Shown here in pieces: positions 23,731 to 30,770 of a DNA stretch of 36,843 nucleotides. The translations under genes and the position numbers were made by a program. The stretch lies in assembly GCA_023260255.1 (NCBI GenBank), contig JALQVV010000015.1, positions 1 through 36,843 on the forward strand. Reading direction: 5' to 3'. Positions within the stretch are counted from its first letter, which is position 1; every line of letters begins with the position of its first letter. Below the pieces are notes generated by a model. The model was given only the letters and a program-made list of their open reading frames with translations, had not been told where the DNA came from and did not search any database. This DNA comes from Candidatus Saccharimonadia bacterium (GTDB lineage Bacteria > Patescibacteriota > Saccharimonadia > Saccharimonadales > Saccharimonadaceae).

Positions 23731-24419
23731 GTATTAGTTTTATAAGTCTGAATCTATGCGGCGGCACTGACTGGAAGTCGAGGCTCCCTAATATTGTCGA
23801 TTTCCTCAACACCCACCACGCTGATATTGTCTTACTTCAAGAAGTTCGGCTCAATGAATCGACTTCGCTCAACCAAGCATCCGAAATCAATCGACTACTA
23901 GCTGACAGCTTTCCTTATATTAATTCGGCTATTTCTCGCTTCTATCGTCCTAGCGTTGGCGAACCTTATCGTGAAGGACTTACAATACTAAGTCGACATC
24001 CAATGGCAAATAGTGAAGTCGTTATTCTTAATCAAGCTTTAGACGATAGGCACAGCCGCATCATCCAACTAGCGGACATAGTATTTGAGAATAATCCTGT
24101 TACAGTCTGCAATGTTCATTTTTCAAACAACGTACATTCAGTCGAACAACTGTCTGAGACACTTTCAATCATCGAAAACCGTAGCAAAAATACCGTTATA
24201 GCTGGCGACTTTAATATATTCAGTTTGAGTGATAATAAATCTCTCTACGACTCTCGCTATACATCCTCGACAGAAGTTGGTGAATACATATCATTTCCAA
24301 CCGAATCAAAGACGCTCGACTATGTACTTGTTCCAAAACCTATGAACTTTAGCTCATTTGAAACCGTTCCTGGCTTATCTGACCATTCCGCACTTCTTTT
24401 TACTGTCGATACTAAATAG
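23727..24419 (+). CDS. Endonuclease/exonuclease/phosphatase (EEP) family protein
   Basis: Metal-dependent phosphodiesterase fold of 230 aa with the ordered family motifs: ISLNLCGG (N9), LLQEVRLNE (catalytic Glu 39), REGLTILSRHP, VTVCNVHFSNN, VIAGDFNIFS (Asp/Asn pair), LDYVLVPK and the terminal LSDHSALLF (His 220). All metal- and phosphate-binding residues are present. No signal peptide, so a cytoplasmic DNA-repair, nucleotide or phosphoester role is possible; the substrate cannot be told from motifs. It is flanked by repeat copies A and B, one on each side. Confidence 0.88.
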   Translation: MSISFISLNLCGGTDWKSRLPNIVDFLNTHHADIVLLQEVRLNESTSLNQASEINRLLADSFPYINSAISRFYRPSVGEPYREGLTILSRHPMANSEVVILNQALDDRHSRIIQLADIVFENNPVTVCNVHFSNNVHSVEQLSETLSIIENRSKNTVIAGDFNIFSLSDNKSLYDSRYTSSTEVGEYISFPTESKTLDYVLVPKPMNFSSFETVPGLSDHSALLFTVDTK

Positions 24420-24430
24420 TGACTACTAAT

Positions 24431-24565
24431 GAGTATTAAAGCAGATTGTTTTGTCGTTTCCGTATCTTATATTGTTCAAAACGGCTATCAAGAAGTTCCC
24501 TCCATCGCATCAGTTCCTCGACGATAATATATAAACTACTTCCCTGATCGACCTCCAAGAAATCA
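24431..24565 (+). repeat. Intergenic element copy B
   Basis: Closest to copy A. Contains CGTATCTTAT, CATCAGTTCCTCGACG and AACTACTTCCCTG. Followed by its own hairpin with a sequence different from that of copy A. Confidence 0.8.
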
Positions 24566-24572
24566 TTTATAA

Positions 24573-24629
24573 ATGAAACAAGATGTCACCGAGATGGTGG
24601 CATTTTGTTTTATAGGGCAAGTGCTATAA
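24573..24629 (+). other. Possible 18-codon leader ORF in copy B
   Basis: ATGAAACAAGATG opens a short frame that spans the terminator hairpin and stops at TAA 24627-24629, 38 nt before the next gene. No clear ribosome site. Listed only because similar short frames occur in copies A and D. Confidence 0.2.
24576..24611 (+). terminator. Hairpin of copy B
   Basis: A 15-bp stem (24576-24590 with 24596-24610) including two G-U pairs, loop GAGAT, with a T-rich 3' arm. It is at the same place relative to the repeat as the copy A hairpin but unrelated in sequence apart from the AAACA start. Confidence 0.7.
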
Positions 24630-24655
24630 ACCCACAGATAGCTTTGCTCGTACGC

Positions 24656-24661
24656 TACAAT
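24656..24661 (+). promoter_or_regulatory. -10 box of the 240-aa gene, leaderless arrangement
   Basis: TACAAT, ATATAC, then the ATG at 24668. This gives the gene a promoter downstream of the copy B terminator. Confidence 0.55.
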
Positions 24662-24667
24662 ATATAC

Positions 24668-25387
24668 ATGCAACTCGAAAAAGTGAGGAAACTCTTGACT
24701 CTATACGAACAGGGCCTCATTCCTGTTCTGTCGCAACATGAAGTAAATCCTGAACTAGACCCAAGTAGTCGAGAAAACTACCTTTATTTCACTCTACCTG
24801 TCTGTATCAACTTTCAGCGAAGCTCACCAGCGATGTGGGCAGCAGCACTTGCAACGTGGCAAGACGAAAAGACAAGATATGTATTCTTCCCAGAAAAGTT
24901 GGCTAAAACGCCAATCGCAAAAATTCGAGCAGACCTGGTAAGGCATCGGCTCGCTTTGCAGCCAAATAAACATGTTCTTATTTGGACAACTATCGCAAAG
25001 ACTCTCCATGACTTTTATGAAGATGATCCAAGGAAGGTTATTGAAGAAGCTGAAAGTGATGCTGGCAAACTAATTACATTGCTTCAAAAGACACATCGGT
25101 CACGCTTCCCTTATCTCTCTGGCCCAAAACTTTCCAACTATTGGCCGTATATCTTATCTCACTATACCGACGTGCAGTTTATTAATTCGCAGGAGATTTC
25201 AATTATCCCCGATACTCATGTTCTTCAAAGTAGCATCCAGCTCGGTCTTACGACAGATGTCGCTACACCAATACAGGTTGAACAAGCATGGAAAGAACTT
25301 CTCAAGGATAGTGGTATCAATCCTTCGCATGTTCACCCTGTGCTTTGGAACTGGAGTCGTAATAAGTTTCAGCCTGAGGTACTATGA
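24668..25387 (+). CDS. Unknown 239-aa protein, coupled to the HAM1-like gene
   Basis: Family not firmly recognised. It is soluble and helical, with YLYFTLPVCINFQRSSPAMWAAAL near residue 45 and RFPYLSGPKLSNYWPYIL near 155. The latter recalls the helix-hairpin-helix region of HhH-GPD DNA glycosylase-like proteins, but the catalytic Lys/Asp pair is not evident, so this is a weak suggestion. The track start at 24605 is rejected in favour of ATG 24668, which has a TACAAT box 6 nt upstream. Its last codons overlap the HAM1-like start (ATGA), so the two products are made together and may act on the same damaged-nucleotide or DNA substrate. Confidence 0.7.
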   Translation: MQLEKVRKLLTLYEQGLIPVLSQHEVNPELDPSSRENYLYFTLPVCINFQRSSPAMWAAALATWQDEKTRYVFFPEKLAKTPIAKIRADLVRHRLALQPNKHVLIWTTIAKTLHDFYEDDPRKVIEEAESDAGKLITLLQKTHRSRFPYLSGPKLSNYWPYILSHYTDVQFINSQEISIIPDTHVLQSSIQLGLTTDVATPIQVEQAWKELLKDSGINPSHVHPVLWNWSRNKFQPEVL

Positions 25388-25935
25388 AAAGTCTCGTATT
25401 TGTTACTAGTCACGCAAAGAAAGCAGAAGAGTTATCACTCTACTTAAAGAGATCCGTTACACACCATAAACTCGATTTGATAGAAATTCAGTCTCTTGAC
25501 CCCCACGAAGTAGCCAAAGCAAAAGCAGAAGAAGCCTACAAACAGATAAAGACACCAGTTCTCGTAGAGGATTATTCACTTCGATTTGAAGCACTTGGCA
25601 AGTTGCCTGGAACACTCATCAAATGGTTTCTTGATGAAATAGGAGTAGAAGGGATCTGTAAGTTACTTGATAGTTACGATAATCGTACAGCCTACGCTCA
25701 AACCTCATTTGGCTATTGCGACGAGAACGGGTCACAGGTATTTGATGGGATCCTAAAGGGAACAGTGCCAACCACAATAAGAGGCGACTATGGGTATGGT
25801 ACCGACAGTATATTCATACCAGAGGGCCAGAACAAAACATGGGGCGAGATGAACCAAGACGAATTAACCAAATACTCTATACGGCGTATTGCCCTAGAGA
25901 AGCTAGAAGCTTACCTGCAACAAAAGACTACTTAA
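25384..25935 (+). CDS. HAM1/ITPase-like non-canonical purine NTP pyrophosphatase
   Basis: House-cleaning hydrolase family that removes ITP, XTP and dITP from nucleotide pools. The 183-aa protein has an N-terminal VFVTSHAKKAEEL (family consensus ATGNxxKxxE, with SHAKK in place of GNxxK), VLVEDYSLRFEALGKLPGT with the acidic metal-site residues (consensus VEDSGL...LGGLPG), GYGTDSIFIPEG (consensus GYGxDPIFxP), and TWGEM near the end (consensus TxAEM). The motif changes, especially SHAKK, suggest a divergent member. It is coupled to the upstream unknown gene by a 4-nt overlap. Confidence 0.85.
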   Translation: MKSLVFVTSHAKKAEELSLYLKRSVTHHKLDLIEIQSLDPHEVAKAKAEEAYKQIKTPVLVEDYSLRFEALGKLPGTLIKWFLDEIGVEGICKLLDSYDNRTAYAQTSFGYCDENGSQVFDGILKGTVPTTIRGDYGYGTDSIFIPEGQNKTWGEMNQDELTKYSIRRIALEKLEAYLQQKTT

Positions 25936-25956
25936 CCCAGCCATGTCGCTACTACC

Positions 25957-26067
25957 GGGTATTAATGTAAATTATTTCTTTGTTTCTTTATCTTATGCTG
26001 TTGGAATCTATTATCGAGGAGGTATTTCATTCCATCAGTTCATCAACAAAAGTATATAATCAAAATA
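25957..26067 (+). repeat. Intergenic element copy C
   Basis: GGGTATTAAT, CTTATGCTGTTGGAATC and CATCAGTTCATCAAC match copy A. It is shortened: it ends in TATAAT (26055-26060) exactly 7 nt before the Nudix ATG and has no hairpin. This copy best shows that the 3' part of the element is a promoter. Confidence 0.75.
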
Positions 26068-26484
26068 ATGGATGTTATTGAAAAGAAATCATCAGGCGGG
26101 ATTATTCATCGAGACGGGAAATTTCTCACTATACATGTTCTTAATGAAAATGAAATTGTGTTTCCAAAAGGTACTATAGAGGAAGGCGAAACCCCTGAAG
26201 TGACCGCTATCCGAGAAGTCGAAGAAGAGACAGGTTACCACGCAAAGATCATTGCTCCGATTGGACAGACGAGTTACGAATTTGATGAAAATGGCAATCA
26301 TTATCGCAAAACCGTCTATCAATTCTTACTAGAGCTCATTGATCAGAATGAAAGACCGACACCACGTCGTGAAGAACACGAAGTATTTGAAAACCTATGG
26401 CTAACCGAGAATGAAGCTTTTGAGCGCTTGACTCATGAAGATAGTCGCAATACCCTCAAGAAGGCGCTTGCTGTATTGAAGTGA
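26068..26484 (+). CDS. Nudix hydrolase
   Basis: 138-aa Nudix protein cleaving nucleoside diphosphates linked to another moiety. The Nudix box is complete: KGTIEEGETPEVTAIREVEEETGY. N-terminal KKSSGGIIHRDG and VFPKG resemble Ap4A-type pyrophosphatases, so diadenosine polyphosphates or damaged NTPs are plausible substrates. Start fixed by the TATAAT box 7 nt upstream. It lies between repeat copies C and D, next to the HAM1-like gene, giving a local group of nucleotide-cleaning enzymes. Confidence 0.92.
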   Translation: MDVIEKKSSGGIIHRDGKFLTIHVLNENEIVFPKGTIEEGETPEVTAIREVEEETGYHAKIIAPIGQTSYEFDENGNHYRKTVYQFLLELIDQNERPTPRREEHEVFENLWLTENEAFERLTHEDSRNTLKKALAVLK

Positions 26485-26490
26485 GCTGTC

Positions 26491-26600
26491 GCATTGATTT
26501 TTGTGTCTTCTCCTTGAGTAGGAATAATAATCAAGAAATTCTCCATCTCATCAATTCGTCGACAATAAAGAGTATATAAACTCCTTTCCCTATTAAATCC
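26491..26600 (+). repeat. Intergenic element copy D
   Basis: The most diverged copy, recognised by CTCCATCTCATCA, TTCGTCGACAATAA, TATATAAACT and TTTCCCT in the same order and spacing as copy A. A weak GGAAAA/TTTTCC hairpin and an 18-codon frame (26603-26659) follow before the hydrolase gene. Confidence 0.65.
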
Positions 26601-26719
26601 AGATGGAAAAATGCCTTCCAAAAGCAGGTGGTCTTTTCCTATGTCTGACTTATTTTTAAGCTTATGCTTGCTATTTCCCACCTTTGTAATAGAATAATCT
26701 GAATTAATTGGAGATACAT

Positions 26720-27607
26720 GTGGAGAAGCTGAAACATAACTCTAATAAACTAAGATCCCTCGTAGCGATAGGGCTAGCAAGTACTGCGCTAACAGCAGGT
26801 GGTGCGCCAGTAGAAGCAATGGAACAGCCCCCGCGAATCGAGCTCACCACCAACGAAGAACAATTCACACCGCCACTCGCACCGCCGTCGCCAGAAAGAG
26901 TAGATATCCAACCCGAACTGCTGCGCGCCTGGCAAGAAATCATCGCCAAAAACCCGGGTCGCATCGACGTTGCCCTCTTTGACAGCCGTACGGGTTCACT
27001 GACATCTACCTATACCGATGGCGGTTCATTCTACCCTGCCAGTATCGTCAAGCTCCCTATCGCCATCGAACTATTTCGCAAAGACCCCGCATATGCTCGG
27101 GCGCATATGGATGACATGCAGCGCATGATCAGCCATAGCGACAATGATGCCACTGCCAGATTATTCACCCGCGTGGGGTCTGTTGACCTCGAAGGGCTCT
27201 ACCGAGATGCCGGACTAGCAACGACGCATACGACTGGCGGCAATTGGAGTGCATCTACCACCGCCGCTGCCGATCAAGTCCGTCTGGTGAATATGGTCGC
27301 CTATCCCAGCCCGCTCATCGCACCCGAAGACGCCGCGACAATCCTTGACCTGATGTATCACACTGCGCCCGATCAACGTTGGGGCGTTCCTTCCGGTCTT
27401 CCGGCAGATGCCTCTAGTGCCAACAAAAACGGCTGGTATGCCGATAGCTGCAACTCCATCGGCCTTGTGAACGGGCAAGGCGTCAACTATACGATGGCCA
27501 TCATCTCTGACCATGACCCTAGCAATAACAGCTACTGTACCGACTTCAAAGAAACCAGCCGTCAGCCTTCGGCAGCTACCTGGCAAATCATGCGCAGTGC
27601 AGTCTAG
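26720..27607 (+). CDS. Exported class A beta-lactamase-fold serine hydrolase
   Basis: 295-aa secreted protein with a signal peptide (LRSLVAIGLASTALTAGG, cleavage near PVEA) and a class A beta-lactamase-like domain. The catalytic SIVK (Ser 108, Lys 111) in FYPASIVKLPIAIE, the SHSDNDA motif (140-142) and a KNG in place of KTG are visible. The Glu166-type motif of true class A beta-lactamases is not seen where TTGGNW lies, so a peptidase or peptidoglycan-related hydrolase is more likely than antibiotic resistance. The start is GTG at 26720 with GGAG 6 nt upstream; the track TTG at 26708 overlaps that ribosome site. Base composition from about codon 30 returns to the flank type, marking a possible right edge of the accessory region. 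Confidence 0.88.
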   Translation: MEKLKHNSNKLRSLVAIGLASTALTAGGAPVEAMEQPPRIELTTNEEQFTPPLAPPSPERVDIQPELLRAWQEIIAKNPGRIDVALFDSRTGSLTSTYTDGGSFYPASIVKLPIAIELFRKDPAYARAHMDDMQRMISHSDNDATARLFTRVGSVDLEGLYRDAGLATTHTTGGNWSASTTAAADQVRLVNMVAYPSPLIAPEDAATILDLMYHTAPDQRWGVPSGLPADASSANKNGWYADSCNSIGLVNGQGVNYTMAIISDHDPSNNSYCTDFKETSRQPSAATWQIMRSAV

Positions 27608-27678
27608 CCGCCGGCAAGAGTAAGCATGACTAAGCATCCCTGGCGTTTTGTTTTATTGAGGCAGAAGACGCAAACAGC

Positions 27679-27684
27679 TATACT
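27679..27684 (+). promoter_or_regulatory. -10 box of the second Nudix gene
   Basis: TATACT lies 8 nt before the ATG, again fitting a leaderless or near-leaderless mRNA. Confidence 0.45.
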
Positions 27685-27692
27685 GAGTAATT

Positions 27693-28094
27693 ATGAGCGG
27701 ACAATACCCAAACACTTTCTACCGAGTTGCAGTGAAAGCCCTTATCAAAAATGACAAAGGCGAAATTTTACTAGTCAAAGAAAAATCAGACAAATGGGAT
27801 CTGCCAGGTGGTGGGCTTGATCATAATGAAGAGCCTGAAGATGGTATTAAACGAGAACTCTTAGAAGAAATCGGCGTTACCGAGGTTACTGTGGGCAAGC
27901 CAATACTCGTCAAGTCATTCTGGCTGGAAGATAAACAAGCGTGGCTCATGTGGATTGTGTATAACGTAGAGCTTCATAATAACCAATTCAGTTTCGGAGA
28001 AGGCGTTACTGCAATAGAATACCTCAAACCTGAAATCCTATCCCAAAGCCCTGATGAACGCGAACGATTCATCCCTTCAATTGCGCATTTATAA
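27693..28094 (+). CDS. Nudix hydrolase
   Basis: 133-aa protein with a full Nudix box (GGGLDHNEEPEDGIKRELLEEIGV) preceded by EKSDKWDLPGGG, the MutT/ADP-ribose hydrolase style. Substrate not assignable. It is distinct in sequence from the Nudix gene at 26068 and lacks the repeat element upstream, so it is not a recent duplicate. Confidence 0.93.
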   Translation: MSGQYPNTFYRVAVKALIKNDKGEILLVKEKSDKWDLPGGGLDHNEEPEDGIKRELLEEIGVTEVTVGKPILVKSFWLEDKQAWLMWIVYNVELHNNQFSFGEGVTAIEYLKPEILSQSPDERERFIPSIAHL

Positions 28095-28137
28095 CTGCAG
28101 CATTTGGTACCGATTGGTACTTTCTACTTGAACAAAG

Positions 28138-28413
28138 ATGTACAATGAAATACACACTATGCCACATCCAGACATCATCCCCGAACCAGCACCCGTAACC
28201 CTCGAACAAGCTCTTGCCGCCATTGGTACTGCAGTCTACCAAGCAACAGGACTCGCTGAAGATCTAGAGCACAGCGGGAAAATCCAGGGCAATGGGCATC
28301 ATCTGCGTCAGCAAATGGCGCTCAAGGTACAGACGCTGCTATACGATGCATGGGGTAACGACAACGAAAAGATGTTGCTCAGCCCCACACACCCGGTTAA
28401 AGATCAGGACTAG
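28138..28413 (+). CDS. Small acidic protein, unknown
   Basis: 91 aa, Pro/Ala-rich N-terminus then a helical section (LEQALAAIGTAVYQATGLAE) and HHLRQQMALKVQTLLYDAWG. No family recognised. An ATG at 28159 (MPHPD) is an alternative start, with TACAAT 12 nt before it. Its stop overlaps the convergent membrane gene stop at CTAG, each strand reading TAG. A GTACC-GATT-GGTAC inverted repeat sits about 20 nt upstream. Confidence 0.65.
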   Translation: MYNEIHTMPHPDIIPEPAPVTLEQALAAIGTAVYQATGLAEDLEHSGKIQGNGHHLRQQMALKVQTLLYDAWGNDNEKMLLSPTHPVKDQD

Positions 28414-28886
28414 TCTTTGTCTTTTTTCTTTGGCGTCTTGAGTGTCAAAATATCAAAAATCGCATAGGCAATCGCCGCAGTAATGATGATATTGCGGTTA
28501 TGAACTAGAAAATCGTAATATTCCTGGGTTGTGTCATCGAGCACCAGACCCGTACCTAAAGGTACGAGCAGGAACGACGTTGCCAGCAATGCAAACGCCG
28601 CCGCACCAACAATCCGCTGCCATCCTTTGTGATAACTCGGCCCACTAAAGAGCAGTAATACCGCAGGTAAGAGTGCGAGCCCAACAGCAACAACTGTACC
28701 TAATGGAGGTGCGAGCAGCCGTATGCCGGCACTTTGTACCAGCGGTGTCACATCAGCCGTCCACATGCTCGATATAAGCGAGCCAGCGCACAGCGCCAAA
28801 CCCAATACGCCAAACCGACGTTTGGTAAAATACGCTGTTGCAAACAGTGCCACGATGATAATGAGAAGGAAAAATGCCATGTCCAT
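28410..28886 (-). CDS. Small integral membrane protein, unknown
   Basis: 158 aa with about five hydrophobic segments (residues 3-20, 26-43, 60-81, 89-112, 133-150) and a lysine-rich C-terminal tail (TPKKKDKD). No family recognised. It starts 5 nt after the DUF192 gene stop, so it belongs to the rimK-DUF192 transcription unit. A second Met two codons in is possible. Confidence 0.75.
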   Translation of the reverse strand: MDMAFFLLIIIVALFATAYFTKRRFGVLGLALCAGSLISSMWTADVTPLVQSAGIRLLAPPLGTVVAVGLALLPAVLLLFSGPSYHKGWQRIVGAAAFALLATSFLLVPLGTGLVLDDTTQEYYDFLVHNRNIIITAAIAYAIFDILTLKTPKKKDKD

Positions 28887-28891
28887 GAGTC

Positions 28892-29341
28892 TCAGGTCCC
28901 TGCGGGCATTCCGGCGATATCGCCTGTGCTTATGCCTGTCCGTTCTATCGTACCACTCACCAGCTCAATCACATAGCGGGCGGGCCTTTCAGGTTGAAAA
29001 ATTGTGTCCGGATAGCTAGACGGCTGAGCATTCTTGACCATGTGAACTACCTTGTGACCACTGTCCAACCACACGATATCGATTGGGTAATTCATGTCTT
29101 TCATCCAAATACCCCATTTGCTGTCGTTCGGAAAAACAAACAGCATTGCCCTATCGGCCGCCAAACTAGGCGTACCCGACAAGCCTTTTTCGCGCTCGTC
29201 CTCGCTTGTCAGGATGGTGGCGGCATATGATTTACCCACCAACTGTAGTGTTGACTGAGTATCTGTTACCTTGCCCCACAATACCGCGCCACTGACAATG
29301 ATGATCAGTAAAGTCCCAGCTGTCAGCGCCCACCGTTTCAT
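28892..29341 (-). CDS. DUF192 family exported protein
   Basis: 149-aa protein with an N-terminal signal/anchor (LTAGTLLIIIVSGAVLWG) and a DUF192 domain: VVGKSYAATILTSEDEREKGLSG-type start, RAMLFVFPNDSKWGIWMKDMNYPIDIVWLD, then VELVSGTIERTGI. The family is widespread and structurally small beta-rich; its biochemical role is not settled. The track start at 29437 lies inside rimK; ATG 29341 with AGGA 8 nt upstream is preferred. It follows rimK by 19 nt. Confidence 0.88.
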   Translation of the reverse strand: MKRWALTAGTLLIIIVSGAVLWGKVTDTQSTLQLVGKSYAATILTSEDEREKGLSGTPSLAADRAMLFVFPNDSKWGIWMKDMNYPIDIVWLDSGHKVVHMVKNAQPSSYPDTIFQPERPARYVIELVSGTIERTGISTGDIAGMPAGT

Positions 29342-29360
29342 AGTTCTATCCTGAAGCCCC

Positions 29361-30266
29361 TTACGCGCCGACCTTGTCCTTCTTGTTGCGGCGTTTGGCA
29401 TTGCGCTCGACATATTCGATAATCTTTGTCGCAACATCGCGTTTGGTGATCAGCTCTGGTGTTTTCAAACTAGCAGACGAATTGACTTCGAGGACCAACG
29501 GCCCACGTTCACTGCGCATCATATCCACGCCACAAATTGGCAGACCCATTGCCTTAGCGGCTTTGACGGCTGTCTTTTTCTCTTCTTCGGTCAATTTGAC
29601 AGGGACGCCTTCCCCACCTTGATGGGTGTTGCTACGAAAATCACCATCCAAACTTTGCCGTTTGATACTTGCAACGACTTGGCTACCAACAACAATCGCA
29701 CGGATGTCCTCGCCGGCAGATTCCTTGACGAATTCCTGCACCAAAAAGTTCACGCCCTCAACATAAAATGCCTGCATGACGGCTTTGGCTGCTTTTGGCG
29801 TTTCGGCCAATACAACACCGTTACCGTGCGTACCACGTGCGACTTTGATAATCAGTGGCGTTCCACCGGCAAGTGCGACAACGTCTTCAAAGTTCGCTGT
29901 TTCACGAGCGAACACAGTCTTCGGAATACCAACCCCTGCTTTTGCCAAAATCTGATACGCACGCAGTTTGTCGCGTGATCGGACAATCGCGATTGAACTG
30001 GCAGTCGAAAACGCGCCTTGGTTTTCGAACTGGCGAACGATTGCAGTCCCGTATTTAGTGTAACTTTGGGCAATACGAGGGATAATCACATCAAAGTGAT
30101 CCAGCGAACGACCTTTGTACCGAACAACCGGTTGGTTTTTCTCGATCGATACATAGCATTTGGCATAATTAATAACTTCAACCTCGTGGCCACGCGCAAG
30201 CGCAACCTCTTTGAGCCGTCGTGTTGAGTAGTTCGCACCGCCCTTGGACAAAATTGCTATTCTCAT
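29361..30266 (-). CDS. rimK: RimK, ATP-grasp alpha-L-glutamate ligase
   Basis: ATP-dependent ligase that adds glutamates to the C-terminus of ribosomal protein S6 or a similar target. The 301-aa sequence follows E. coli RimK closely as I recall it: MRIAILSKGGANYS, YKGRSLDHFDVIIPRI, SRDKLRAYQILAKAGV, PLIIKVARGTHGNGVVLAET for ATP binding, DFRSNTHQGG, and GPLVLEVNSSASL with the metal-binding Glu and Asn. Its start overlaps the RimB-like protease stop by 4 nt (ATGA), with GGAGG 8 nt upstream. Coupling of a ligase to a protease suggests reversible tail modification of a protein. Confidence 0.93.
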   Translation of the reverse strand: MRIAILSKGGANYSTRRLKEVALARGHEVEVINYAKCYVSIEKNQPVVRYKGRSLDHFDVIIPRIAQSYTKYGTAIVRQFENQGAFSTASSIAIVRSRDKLRAYQILAKAGVGIPKTVFARETANFEDVVALAGGTPLIIKVARGTHGNGVVLAETPKAAKAVMQAFYVEGVNFLVQEFVKESAGEDIRAIVVGSQVVASIKRQSLDGDFRSNTHQGGEGVPVKLTEEEKKTAVKAAKAMGLPICGVDMMRSERGPLVLEVNSSASLKTPELITKRDVATKIIEYVERNAKRRNKKDKVGA

Positions 30267-30733
30267 AAGTTATCCTCCAAATTCTGCCTTAACTTTTTTG
30301 TTTGTTGCTGTTCAGCATCCACAAGAGGACTACCTTTACTTACATCAACGATGAATTTTCCCAGTAATACGTTTCTCCCCACAAGGACCGGATACACCTG
30401 TGTTGATCTGTTTGTCAGGGTAAACGACGCTCGAATTTTGCGGTCGACAAGCTTTACAAGTAATTTTACCTTATATCGAGTTTCTGTGATGCCGTTTGAA
30501 CTCGCAACGACCGTCCGCTCATAGTCATCAAAAGACAACTCTTTACCACTATACTCTGGATGTATGTCATCAAGGAGCACAACTTTTAAAACACCGTCTT
30601 CATCGACTGCTATCTTCGAGGCCCACAGTGCAGATGTTTTTGCACCGGTATCAACGCGGGCATGCAAAGTAAGGTCGAGTTCTGGAAACTCAACCACTTC
30701 AACGCGACCGATAGTGTTTTTTGCTTTCGACAT
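30263..30733 (-). CDS. RimB-like retropepsin-fold aspartic protease
   Basis: 156-aa member of the family formerly called ATP-dependent zinc protease. The catalytic aspartate motif HARVDTGAKTSAL near residue 25 resembles the DTGA of retropepsins, and VYPVLVGRNVLLGKFIVD near the end matches the family's second conserved block. In Pseudomonas the family member RimB trims glutamate tails made by RimK on S6; that function is transferred here by homology and by the 4-nt overlap with rimK. A TATAAT box lies 12 nt before the ATG. Confidence 0.88.
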   Translation of the reverse strand: MSKAKNTIGRVEVVEFPELDLTLHARVDTGAKTSALWASKIAVDEDGVLKVVLLDDIHPEYSGKELSFDDYERTVVASSNGITETRYKVKLLVKLVDRKIRASFTLTNRSTQVYPVLVGRNVLLGKFIVDVSKGSPLVDAEQQQTKKLRQNLEDNL

Positions 30734-30770
30734 AGATACTAAAAAATTATATAATATTTACACAAAATTA

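Noticed and set aside
26720-27607. Antibiotic-resistance beta-lactamase
   Set aside because: SxxK and SDN are present, but a Glu166-type motif is not seen and KTG reads KNG, so hydrolysis of beta-lactams is not supported.
27215-27637. 140-aa minus-strand ORF opposite the serine hydrolase
   Set aside because: Antisense shadow of a gene with clear catalytic motifs.
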